From: Azolla pinnata
Lineage: Eukaryota > Streptophyta > Polypodiopsida > Salviniales > Salviniaceae
Direction: 5' to 3'
Length of the DNA: 64,000 nucleotides
Assembly (NCBI GenBank): GCA_037176905.1
Contig: JBBBWG010032752.1
Location: 50,581-114,580 of the forward strand
Shown here: positions 44,267 through 54,822 of the stretch, piece by piece
Layout: the number at the start of each line of letters is the position of its first letter
Numbering within the stretch: position 1 is the first letter of the stretch
The notes under the pieces: model-generated
What the model saw: the letters and a program-made list of their open reading frames with translations, nothing else
Database searches by the model: none
What the model was told of the DNA's origin: nothing
Position numbers and translations under genes: made by a program

Positions 44267-45414
44267 TTTAGGACAAGACAGTGAGTGGCCCATGGACTTG
44301 CTGTGATTTTTACAATCATTCCCGGGCGCTTTGTGCGATTCCTTTTTCCTTGTCCAATCCAGCAACAGTTGTATTGCGCTCGGGCGCTGGCACGAGAAGA
44401 GGCTCCGGCATCTGTTCGAAGTGCGCCAGCAACTGGACAAAAGTTCCTGCTTTTGCCGATCCAAAAACTCGGCCGGAGAGGGACAAGTATCCATCCATGG
44501 TGCCTGCCCCATCCGTGCGGCGGTGCTCCGATCTGTCCCATTTGTGTGGCTGTTGATGATGCTGTTTCCCATCCCTTTTATGTCTTTTCTGTGGCTGTCT
44601 GTTGAACTAATATGCAGAGCAATCGGATCACATAGACTCGGACCGTGTGATGGATGGGATCGATCGATCCTGTCTCTTCGTGTTGTATGTTTGCTGGTCC
44701 CTCCCCCAAAAGGGATCGTCGGTTGCAGTTCGGTTGGTGAAGAAGGAAGGAAGGGAAGGGTTTCCCTGCTGGTATCAAGGAAAGAGTGGAAGAGGAGGAA
44801 GAGTGGACCCAGGTTCCGATGCGCTTGTCGGATCGGAAAGGAGAGGAAGAAGCAGCGGCGGCAGCTCTATGATTCGGAACCCATTGGAGAGGCGAAGATG
44901 ATGCTGCGCAAGATCTGATCTTGCATTCTTCCGTCCCGATGATGACGCGCATTGATTCGCATTTCCATTCCATTGCCGCTGCGGTTCCCCAAGCCGGATC
45001 GACTGCAAATGCTGCTTGCTTTCCTTTTTTTTTTTTCCCCCTCCTCTCTAACTCCCATGGCACGAGAATGTGGATGTGTGGGAGGGAGGGAAGAAGCTCT
45101 GGAAACGCTCGATGATCAAATCCCTAGGCGCAGATCGAGAATCGCGCTCACCAACAAAGCACAGCGGATCGATCCCCGCCAGAGAGGATCGAATCGATGG
45201 GGAGATCATGCTGCTTTACTGTATTCTGGAACGTGCTCCGCCGCGCATCACAATTGGCTCTTGGCACATGAATGTGACGATGTCGGGATGGGCTGAGGAA
45301 GGAATGAAGGGTGAGTGAGCGGTACCACTGTGCTGAATCTAGGGTTTGGAGCTTAGGGTTTGAGGGCCGAGGGTGGAGAGGACGGAGATTGGGAGGCTGC
45401 AGATTTGAAGCAAG

Positions 45415-45655
45415 TGTCTTTCTGTGCAGATTCAGTCAATGATCTCTCTGATGTGGGCCAGCAGCAGCTGCTGCAGCAGGCACAGGAATCAAGCTTCAAG
45501 CTCTCTCTCTCTCTCAGAGCGATGGCAGGGTTTAGGGTTTCGGGCTCCTTCTGTGCGGAAATGATCTCTCTGATGTGGGCCAGCAGTAGAGCACAGCGAT
45601 CAAGCAAAGCTTCGAGCGCTCTCAGCTATGGCCGTGCGGTGCTGAAATGATCTCT
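45415..45655 (+). repeat. Tandem duplication of about 120 bp
   Basis: aatgatctctctgatgtggg followed by ccagcag occurs at about 45438 and again at about 45558, each preceded by tctgtgc and followed by a[t/g]caagc... text, with a third partial aaatgatctctcgg near 45646. An internal CT run and a CAG run differ between copies. Confidence 0.75.
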
Positions 45656-46170
45656 CGGCTTGCAAGCTCCCGGCTATGGCGCCGGTCTTTCTGCATCTCC
45701 GTCCCTTCCGCCATCGCCATCGCCATCTCCCATCCGTTCCTGCGCTTCTTCCTCCTCCGTCCCCACCTCCCCGCACCTTCGTTCCTGACAGGAAACGAGT
45801 CGATCCTCGTGTCAGTCTGTGGAGCCATAGCCGGCAGCCCGACAGCAAAATCGTCGCTCTCCAGATCCCCGCGTCTATCAAATCGAGCATCCAATTCTTG
45901 TGAAAGACACCAGGCAGGAAGGAAGGAAGGGAGGAAGCAGCAGCAGAAAGAAGAAGCCATCGCTTCTCTCTTTTCCCTTTCCATTCCCCTTTCGGATCGC
46001 AAACCCTAAAACGCACAAGGACGCTGATCGTCAGGAAAGATTCCGGCTACGCGCAGCACAGTGAGATGATGGTTCCTGCGCCCGGCGCGACTCCGCTGCA
46101 GCAGCGCCATCGCCATTGAAACAGTTCCGGCTTGTGATTGATCGTATCCCGTTCGCCTGCAAACATCGTG

Positions 46171-49100
46171 ATGGACCGCCGAAGCTCATGGCCATGGCGG
46201 AGGAAGCTCATCAAGAGCACTACCTCTAGTTGTACGCCTTCTTCTTCTGCTTCTTCTTCTGCTTCTTCTTCCGCTTCTTCTTCCGCTTCTTCTTCTGCTT
46301 CTTCTGCTGCTTCTGCTGCTTCTGCTTCTGCTTCTTCTTCTTCCTCGCACAGGAAAAGGTCGCAGATGTACCTATGCACGCACAACGCTGCTTTCGATCT
46401 CAACAACAGTACTAGCAATGGCTCCTCCGACTCGCCAGATTCTTTCTTTTCTTCGCCTGCTGTACACAGGAGCAAAGAACGCGAGGTAGGGTTTCACAGG
46501 TACCTCTGCTCGATTCTCTTCTTCCTTCCTTCTTCTTCGCCATCGCTCCTGCTTCCTTTCCTCCGCCATTGCTCCTGCTTCCTTTCCTGCTTCCTTTCCT
46601 TTTCACTCGGAGATGACACCATCGTCTTCTTCATTCATGGCGTTCGATCTGTTTTCTCTCCTTTTCTCTCCTCCATCTCTCCCCCCCTTCTGCCTACTTC
46701 TCCTTTTCTGGCCGTTCCTCCTTTCTTTCCTGCTTCCGCCATCGCCAGCTGCTTCGCTACTCAGACCTTGGAAGCTTTTCCTTCCGCCTTTCTTTCTGTT
46801 TCGTACCCTACCATTTTCACTGCGGAGAAAGAGCCAACAACCCTGCTTTGTCTTTCACCATGAAGCTTCTTAGCTAGCTAGCGAGCTATCGCTTCTCGCC
46901 ATTCTCCGTCACTCATTAGATACAGCTAACTATGCACACGGAGGCGCACACGGCGGATCTTCCTGTAGCGATGCCCGAGGCCTGCGTTTTTTACATTCCG
47001 ATCCTTTCCATTTCCTCCCCGTGAGGATGCATTGAAGGTTCAATGAAAGGAGCGATGGCCGCTACTTAGCTTGTCCTCCATATCCTTCGCTTCATCTTCC
47101 TGTGTCCCTCTTCTTCATCTTCCTCTTCGTTGCTGTCTTCTTCATCCGCCTCTTCAAACTCCCATCTCCACCTTCTCTTCTCTTCTCTTCTCCTCTCCTC
47201 TTCTTCATCTTCTCCTGTATCATCCATCGCTTCTATTCTCCCAATAAATCTGCATTTTAGCCTTAGTCTTCCTGATCGTTGCCATCTTTCTTCATCGTTG
47301 TCACAGGCATTATCTTCTTCTTCTTCTTCTTCTTGCTAATCACTTTCTTCTACGCCTTCATCCTATAGCCTCAGTGCTCATCTCCTCAGGATTACTGTCA
47401 TTTAGTTACCAACATTCTTGTTTGTGCGCGTGCATTTCTGCAGCAAGAATCCACACTCCAAAGCTCGCATAAGACTACTCTGCAAGCTACTTCTGTGAAT
47501 GATCGTGGGATAGAAGAGGACGAGAAGGTTAGGAATCTGACGCAGAAGCTTAATCTTACTCTAGCAGAATTGAAGACCAAACAGGAGTCTTTTCGGCAAC
47601 ACTCGAAGGTTGCAGTAGAAGCTCTCGCAGGTAAAAAGAAAGAAAAAAAATCAATCAATGAAACTTTATCGTCATATCCTAGCTATGGCGGAGCTTTCAA
47701 ATCTACATGGAGAAGCACTATGGAGCGAACCATCTGTCGTTATGACTAGGGTTTCGTTTTCTTTTCTTTTTGCTGATTAACCAGGGTGGGAAAGATCTGA
47801 AGCCGAGATAGCTTCGTTGAACCAACAGATAGAACTATTAGTGAAGCAGAGAGCTATGGCGGATGGGAGAGTTTCTCAGTTAGACGGTGCATTGAAGGAA
47901 TGTATGAAGCAAGTACGCCAAGCCAGAGAAGAACAGCAACAGAAGATCTCGGAGGCATTGGAAGGCAAAGCGCAAGAATGGAGAAAGACGAAAGCTGAAC
48001 TCGAAGCCCGAGTGTCGGAGATGGCCCAGAGATTAATGGAATCGAATGCCCAGAACAGCGTCATGAATAAGTCGCTGCAAGAACGAGGGAAAGCTATGGT
48101 GGAGCTTCGAGAAGCTAAAGTGAAAGCTGAGACAGAAGTGAAGCTTCTGCAAGTGAAGCTAGAAACGATGGAGAAGGCCATGTCTGCTTCGAAATACGAG
48201 TTCCATGTGTTGAAGAAGGAGCTCCAACTTTGCGTGGAGGAGAGGGAGGCGAATCAGAAGGCCATGGAAGCTGCACAGAAGCAGCATCTCGAAGATGCGA
48301 GGAAGATGGCGCGTTTGGAATCAGACTGTAATAGGCTACGCGCTATCGTAAAGAAGAAGCTGAATTCCGCTGGGTCCGCTGCTCCAATGATGAAAGCCGA
48401 AGCTGAAGATCTTCTCAACCATAACGGATCGTCTGCCTCTGGTCCAGCAAGAAAAAATGGAGCTTTGGATAGCAACAGTTCTAGACCATGGAGGAGGAGG
48501 TCTTACCCTTCCAGCCATGGTGCACCTGAAGCTCGCAATCTTCAAGGTGAGTCGCTCGTCGAGTCTGTTCTGAGCAAGCTTTCTACGAGTGTTAAGGAAA
48601 GCAACCAGAACAGTCAAGTGGTGGCTATGGCGGAGAGGTTAATGGCGATGGAAGAAGAAACGAAGAAGCTTCAAGAAACGCTGGCTGAGAGAAATGCCGA
48701 GCTTCATTCTACCAGGCAGGAGATTTCCATGACCGGAGGAGCAACGGCCCATGGAATCTCGAGGGAGCTCCCTGTAGTGAGCACGAATCCTGATCATCAT
48801 CTTCCGGGGAGTACCGAAACCTCAACTCTGACTCCTTCTAAACAAGGAGGCCTTCCTGATCATCAGTGTGCTGAAACCATCAGCATTTCTTCTGACAAGT
48901 TACACGATGATGATGAGCTGAGCTGCGCTGAGTCGTCTGGAGCTAATAGTGATGCTGTTCTGATTACTCTTCCTCCAGCAGATGAGGTTAGGATTACAGC
49001 TAATATGCGGGGCCAGGAGGGATCAGTGATGGCTATGGTGGGTGAAGATACACGTAAAAACATGGGTAAAAGACACAGATGCAACAGGGTATTGCGGATC

Positions 49101-51113
49101 GATCTGGCCGAAACCAAGCTCGAGGCGAAATTGCAGTCTGCTAATCTTCTGTGTAAGGATGCTCTCTCAAAGCTAGTAAACTTAGGGGATGCAGAGAAGG
49201 GTCACGAATCGGTCGACTCCTCCGGTAGCATCGGTGGCTCACACCATAGCTTGATCGAAGCTTGTGAGATGATGGCCAGATTAGATAGAATTCTAGACGA
49301 GCTTCGCATTGCTGTAGCCTCATGTAATGAAGATAGTAGCGGTGATGATGATGATGAAGAAGGAGGTGATGAAACTGTCGTGAAGTATCGCACGAGTGAA
49401 CCTGTGTATGGCTACGGCGACCAAACGGGGAGGAAATCAGAATCTGCGGAGAAGTTACAGTTCTTAGATGAACTAAGAGATGCTAAGGATAAGATGGAGA
49501 AAGAAATCACGGTCGTGAAAGATGAGCTCACCCGCAAAGAGGAAGAATTGACAGAAGCAAAGAGAGTTGCCATGGACTTGGAAGCTCAGTTATCGGAAGC
49601 CAAGAGCAGATACGCAGAGGAGAAATTAGCACAATGCAATGAGAAAGAAGAGTCTTTGAGAGAGGTAGAGAAGGAATTAGATGGGTGGAAGAGGGCAGCA
49701 ACTGAGGAGAAAGCCAAGAGAACAGAAACAGAAGAAGAGTTGAGGAAAGCAGCCGGAGAGGTGGGTAAGCTTCAGAAAGCCATAGCCGATCTGACAATAA
49801 AACTTGCGGAGCAGAAGAAAGAGTACGAGGAAGGGTGCGAGGCGCTTAATCAGAAGCTGCAAGGGTAAATCAAACCTAATCCGATGTGCTAATCACACCA
49901 AACAATGTTGTGATTGTAGCGATCAATGTGCCGACTTTACTAATCAGTGCGGCTGGTTTTACTGATCTTAATCCTATTCATAATTGCTAATCGATTTGCA
50001 CAGGTTTATGCAAGATCGCGGGCTCAATGAACGCAACTCTTGCAGATATGGACCGATGGAACATGCGAGGACGGGAAAGGTAGATTGAATAGCAATCATG
50101 TCAGACAGTTGTAAATCATACAAATGCCATATTTGTTGGATGCTCTTCTTCTTTGTTGCATCAAAATGGACAGACCCAAAGCTGTAATTAGAGTTTACAC
50201 TGAACTTAATCCATGTGGATCAATCGGCAATCCTTTCAAGCGATTCATGGTCGGAGCGATTCCAAATCATGCACTTGATTGTTGGTCCTTTGATAAGCGA
50301 CCAAATGGTCAGCAGAATGATTTTGAGAAACTGCTCAGCAATTGATTAGATTATATGATTGCATTGCAGGATCGCGAGGTACTAGCAGCGAAGGAGAAAT
50401 TAGCAGAGTGTCAGCGAACCATCTTGATATTGGAGAAACAGCTCTCATCTTTAGGGCAGAACACCAAGCCTACTCGAATCGACGAGCGCGCTGCACAAGA
50501 GGAGGCCATCAACAAGGTCACTGCAAACACTGCCCATCAATACATGGCTAACAATAACAAGAAGAAGATTAGTAACGCCCACATCATCAACAATCATCAG
50601 TGGCTGCACCACCAATCACCGACGATGGCCGATCCACCTCATTATAATGTTATGAATCCTCACTTGCTCCTCCATCAAACTCCCCTCCGCACGCATTCTG
50701 ACCACATTGGGTACCGAGGAATGATTACCGATGATGGTAACAACAAGAACGCCAATCAATACTCTGTGGCTGATTATCTCCTAATGGAGGAAGATCACCG
50801 ACCAATCAATCACCCTGCATCACCAGCAATGGCAGCTGATCACCATCTCAGGAATGGTAATGTCATGAGATGTAATTCTACAGTCGACGCGCATATCACC
50901 CACCAGAAGAGCATCAACTTAGTGCCTTTGTCTAGTCATGCTCATGCTCACGATCGGCGTGGCTCGAGCTCTCAGCACCGGATGATCAACCCTAACTCTA
51001 GCATGAACAACCCTAGTAACTTGCAGAGATCTTCATTGGCTAATGGCCACGCAGCGGAGTGCAAACCCAGTTTTGGAAGTCGACTCTTCAGCAGATCCAA
51101 CCCTAAGAAGTGA
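46171..51113 (+). CDS. Filament-like plant protein (FPP), long coiled coil
   Basis: Plant-specific coiled-coil protein; a tomato member was found by binding to the WPP-domain protein MAF1, and the family is linked to cytoskeleton and vesicle-tethering roles. Five exons: 46171-46485, 47444-47630, 47785-49864, 50004-50079, 50370-51113; 3402 nt, 1133 aa, in frame. Starts with the family hallmark MDRRSSWPWRRK, then a Ser/Ala tract encoded by TCT-GCT repeats. The FPP core GWERSEAEIASLNQQIELL, LDGALKECMKQVRQAREEQ and WRKTKAELEARVSEM follows, then LESDCNRLRAIVKKKL. Long heptad helices run to about residue 800. The middle holds ESVLSKLSTSVKES and ACEMMARLDRILDELRIA. The last exon (248 aa) is His/Asn-rich and ends FGSRLFSRSNPKK, like FPP C-termini. 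Exon 4 encodes just 26 residues and is not conserved in my memory. Confidence 0.93.
46230..46346 (+). repeat. GCTTCTTCT-type repeat encoding the FPP Ser/Ala tract
   Basis: About thirteen 9-bp units of gcttcttct and variants, in frame, giving ASS repeats. Length is likely variable between alleles. Confidence 0.85.
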
Positions 51114-51960
51114 TCACGGTCACGCTTCGTAATCTCAGCAGCATAGCCTAATTAGGATTTCTTAGGAGCACATATCTGTTCACAATCCATGGATTTGAAC
51201 ATATGTAACATGCTTCTCTTATGACTCTCAATCCAGCACTATGCAAGAGCTGTGTACTCCTGACAGATTGAAACCACTCTTTTGTATGTACATCTACTAC
51301 AGTGTCTGTTGTCTTTGCTACCCTTTTCTGAGTCTTTTTTAGACATAACTGTGGACAGTTTGCAACCATGAGTACGAAAATTGGCTTTCTCCAATCAATG
51401 CACTTCAGCTTCTTCTTTGTTTTCATGTTAATTTCTCCATCAGTATGCAGGGCTAAAGGTGTCATTCAATTCCTCCACTCCGGACAAGTCCCGACAGATA
51501 TGGCCAAGCTCTAACATGGTCCGGGCCCACAACAACACAGTAGCACCAAGAATGGCGAGGGCATCGAGAGTACCCGACAGAGGATGAAAAACAACCAAGC
51601 GGTTCATACCTCTGCAAAGCATTAACAAGTACAAGATGCCGATCGAAATCCTTGGGGACAGAGATCCATGACACATGATCAGATTGCGGCAAATGGGATG
51701 CATTGGAGCAATGGATTTACAGCTTTCGAGGAGGATGGTATTGTGAATGGGGTGTTAAATTCTATCCCTGAGCAGTTGAAAACAATTCAGACATACCCCG
51801 TGCAGAATGGAGACGGAGCTGCATCGCGGTCGGGCATTTGTGCTACTTCCTCAGCCCCTGTTATGCTGAGAGTGGAATGCCTTAGGATCTCTCGGCACTA
51901 TACCAATCATGTTGAAGCCACTATAGCATCAGTAGCAGATCAATCCAACTATAGCTGCAG
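51114..51960. other. Convergent spacer, FPP and PPR 2 3' ends
   Basis: Both 3'UTRs. Short open frames on either strand lack any signature. The stretch just before 51960 may be decayed 3' PPR sequence but I could not align it. Confidence 0.5.
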
Positions 51961-54603
51961 CTAAGCCACACAGGCCTCCTCTTGTAAGTAGGCTTGAAGC
52001 TCGGCACTGTTATCGGCCTGTCCGAACATGCCATCGCCATAACCACCTGCACAATCTACGCCAGCATGCCCTTGGATCATCGTCGTCGTCGTCGTCATCA
52101 CATTCGTGGCATCTTGCACCTCGCTCACAGCGGCATAAATGCCGGAAAGGATCACATACGGTGATGGGTTAGCTGGATCGATCAAGAACACCTTGTGGGC
52201 GATCCGTTGCCCACGCACATGATCCAGGATGTTCCTGCAAGCTCCCAGCAGTGCCATCAACGAGCTAGCAGTGGGCTTCACCGTCATCGCATTCAGCAGC
52301 TCCTCTGCCTCGTCGAGGCGCCCCGCCCGGCTCAGAAGATCTATCATACAGTTGTAATGATCCACAACCGGAGAGATGCCATAGCATTCTTCCATCGAGG
52401 CGAAGTGATGGTAGGCCTCGTCCAAAAGACCCACATGGCTGCAAGCCGAGAGGACGCTGACGAAGGTGATGCCGCTGGGCCATACCTGCTTCCGCTGCAT
52501 GCGGCTGAAGAGCTCGAGCGCATACTCACCTTGCCCATTCTGGGAGAAGGCGGTGATCAAAGAGTTCCAAAGAACCACATCCTGCTCAGGCATGCTGTCG
52601 AAGACATCCTCGGCCTCCGTCAAGCTGCCGCATTTCCCATACAAGCTTATGAGAGCGCTCCCCACAACCTTATCTGGCTGGAATCCCCGGTTTTGGAAGA
52701 GCTCCCGGATGCGCTTCCCTTCGAATAGCAGGCCCTGGTTCGCGCACACGCTCAAAATGCTGGAGAACGTCAGCCTATCCGGCGCGATTCCTCGCCCTCG
52801 CATGTCTTCGAAGAGCTCGAGCGCAACCTTGTCTGCGCCATGCTGCGCGTACACGCTGATGACGGTGTTCCACGTGACCGCGTTCTTCGCCGCCATGTTC
52901 GCGAAGATCGAGCGCACGGAGCTCAGCTCGCCGCATTTGCCGTACATGTTGATGAGCGCATTGTCGATCTGGGCGTCTCCGCTCGCTCCGCCGGCGGCTG
53001 CAGCGAGGGCATGGAACCGCTTGGCTTGCGCCAGGGAGTCGCGGTCGGCGCTCGCCGAGAACACGCTCACGAAGGTGGCCTTGTCGGCGACGAGCCCTTG
53101 CTGCTGCATCTGCGCGAAGATCTGGGCGGCGGCGTGCGAGCGCCCGTGCTCAGCACATGCTCCGACGATCGAATTCCACGACACCAGATTGCAGTCGAGC
53201 ATTTCGTGGAAGACCTCGAGAGCGTCTCCCATGCGGCCGATCTTGCCGTAGAGGCCGACGAGCGCATTCCCGACGGCGACGTCGAGCGCGAAGCCGCTGC
53301 GAGCCACGCGGGCGTGCATTCGCTCCCCGTCTCCGCGGAGGAGCTCCGCGGCGCAGCCCGAGAGGACGCTCGACAGGATGTACTTGTTCGACAGCATTCC
53401 TTCCTGGAGCATTTGCTCGAAGAGCTGGAGCGCGGCGCGGGCGCCCGCGTTGCCGGCGTGCGCGGAGATCATCGCGCTCCACACGACCTCGTCCACGATC
53501 GTCATCCCGCCGAAGACCTTCTCGGCGCGCGCCAATCCTCCGCACTTGCCGTACATGTCGATGAGCGCAGTTTGGACCATGAGATCGGACCCGACGTCGC
53601 TGCCCATGATGCGGCAGTGCAGCTCGGCGCCTTTCCCCGGCGCCGCTTCGGCGCCGCATGCGCCGAGGCCATGGATGAAGGTGACCTTGCTCGGCGTCAC
53701 GCCCCGATGCTCCATGTGACGGAAGAGCTGCAGCGCATCCGATCCCCGCTCGATCTCCAAGCAAGAGGAGATCATGACGTTCCACGCGATCGCATCGAGC
53801 TCGCCCATCTCGTCGAAGATCGAGCTCGCACGATCCCTGCACCCGCATTTCATGTACATGTTGATGAGGGCCGTGTTGGTGGCGACATCGGAGCCGAACG
53901 CGGTGCACCGGAAGCGGGAGTGCATCCGCTTGCCCTCTCCCACATCCTCGCGATTGCTGCACGAGCCGAACATGCTGATGAAGATGCGCTTGTTGGGCAA
54001 GATCCCTTCCTGATGCATCTGCTGGAACGTCTGCAGAGCTTCGAGGCCGCTGGAGCTTCCTCCGCCGCCGCCGCCGCCGCCGCCGCTGCGGGCGAAGGCT
54101 CGCAGCATGATGGTGAAGACGAGCTCGTCGCGGAGCGCCATGTCCTTGAACACGCCGTGCGCTTCCTTGGGGCGCCCGCAGTCGCTGTACATGAGGATGA
54201 GCAGGCTCCCGAGGTAGAGATCTTGGTGGAGGCCATGGCGTGCGATGTGGTTGTGGACGCGCTTGCCCTCCTGCAGGTTCTCGCCCTTCCTGCAATGGCG
54301 AAGCAGGGCGGTGTATGTGGCGAAGTCGAGCACGGCGCCCGGGTCGTCGAGCAGGGCAAGAGCTCTCCTCAAGGAGGAGGGGACGAGCTCGGCCCCGGGA
54401 GCGATGGAAGCAGCAGCTCCGCCGAGGGAGAAATCTCGCTTGAGGGAGCGAGGGCGGCAGCGCGGCGCTTCTGATGCAAGCGAAGCGAAGAAGCGGCGGC
54501 AGGAGGAGGAGGAGGAGGAGGAGGAGGAGCTATGGCGTGCTCCGAGGGGCCGAGGAGAGGGAAGTCGTAGGAGAAGCCTCCCCGATCCGCAGGTCTCGGG
54601 CAT
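51961..54603 (-). CDS. PLS-class pentatricopeptide repeat protein, E type, probably mitochondrial
   Basis: Single-exon gene, 880 aa from the chosen Met; the frame is open to 54783 but those 60 residues are an Arg run. MPETCGSGRLLLRLPSPRPL followed by a Ser run and RRFFASLAS looks like a mitochondrial targeting peptide. About six PLS triplets are visible by their second-repeat blocks (LILMYSDCG, TALINMYMKCG, TALIDMYGKCG, NALVGLYGKIG, NALINMYGKCG, SALISLYGKCG), then the final YALELFSRMQRKQVWPSGIT and HYNCMIDLLSRAGRLDEAEE. The E1 motif (IDPANPSPYVILSGIYAA) is followed by a non-conserved tail with a Thr run (VMTTTTTM) and no DYW domain. A Gly run (GGGGGGGGGSSSG) breaks one repeat. Expected role: RNA editing or RNA stability in the organelle. 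Very GC-rich, in contrast with PPR 1. Confidence 0.92.
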   Translation of the reverse strand: MPETCGSGRLLLRLPSPRPLGARHSSSSSSSSSSCRRFFASLASEAPRCRPRSLKRDFSLGGAAASIAPGAELVPSSLRRALALLDDPGAVLDFATYTALLRHCRKGENLQEGKRVHNHIARHGLHQDLYLGSLLILMYSDCGRPKEAHGVFKDMALRDELVFTIMLRAFARSGGGGGGGGGSSSGLEALQTFQQMHQEGILPNKRIFISMFGSCSNREDVGEGKRMHSRFRCTAFGSDVATNTALINMYMKCGCRDRASSIFDEMGELDAIAWNVMISSCLEIERGSDALQLFRHMEHRGVTPSKVTFIHGLGACGAEAAPGKGAELHCRIMGSDVGSDLMVQTALIDMYGKCGGLARAEKVFGGMTIVDEVVWSAMISAHAGNAGARAALQLFEQMLQEGMLSNKYILSSVLSGCAAELLRGDGERMHARVARSGFALDVAVGNALVGLYGKIGRMGDALEVFHEMLDCNLVSWNSIVGACAEHGRSHAAAQIFAQMQQQGLVADKATFVSVFSASADRDSLAQAKRFHALAAAAGGASGDAQIDNALINMYGKCGELSSVRSIFANMAAKNAVTWNTVISVYAQHGADKVALELFEDMRGRGIAPDRLTFSSILSVCANQGLLFEGKRIRELFQNRGFQPDKVVGSALISLYGKCGSLTEAEDVFDSMPEQDVVLWNSLITAFSQNGQGEYALELFSRMQRKQVWPSGITFVSVLSACSHVGLLDEAYHHFASMEECYGISPVVDHYNCMIDLLSRAGRLDEAEELLNAMTVKPTASSLMALLGACRNILDHVRGQRIAHKVFLIDPANPSPYVILSGIYAAVSEVQDATNVMTTTTTMIQGHAGVDCAGGYGDGMFGQADNSAELQAYLQEEACVA

Positions 54604-54822
54604 AGAACGCCCCGCTCCCCTACGCCATGGCAGTCGTCTGCATCGTCGTCTTCTTCGTCTGCATCGTCGTCTTCGGCGTCTTCTTCCCTGTTCTTCTGCT
54701 TCTCGTCTTCGTTCTGCTTCTCGTCTTCTGCTGCAGAGAAGAAGGGCAATGGCGGAAATACGAGAAGCTTCCTCTCCAAGCAAACGGTTTCCCCAAACTG
54801 CAGACGTGCCCCCCTCCCCGCC
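54604..54822. promoter_or_regulatory. Short divergent promoter, PPR 2 / glutathione transferase
   Basis: Only 219 bp between the chosen start codons, with CTTCT/CGTCTTC-rich sequence on the plus strand. One region must drive both genes, or the PPR start is further out and the spacer even shorter. Confidence 0.5.

Larger units (their letters stand above)
41857..46170. other. Long spacer between STP and FPP genes
   Basis: 4.3 kb without a recognisable gene. Holds the STP 3'UTR, a tandem duplication at 42.8-43.0 kb, a CTTCTTCTTGTGATT minisatellite, a duplicated block at 45.4-45.6 kb, and probably the FPP promoter and 5'UTR. Open frames on both strands overlap each other and show no family signature. 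Confidence 0.5.

Noticed and set aside
44578-45063. A 161-codon minus-strand frame upstream of FPP
   Set aside because: Several overlapping frames on both strands with Ser/Ala/Lys runs; no conserved block, no convincing splice continuation.
53150-54295. A 381-codon minus-strand frame overlapping PPR 2
   Set aside because: Same strand but shifted frame, Arg/His-rich, a by-product of GC-rich coding sequence.
52840-54474. A 544-codon open frame on the plus strand opposite PPR 2
   Set aside because: It is the antisense shadow of a GC-rich PPR gene. Its composition is Asp/His/Val/Glu-rich with repeat periodicity mirrored from the PPR, and it has no family motif.
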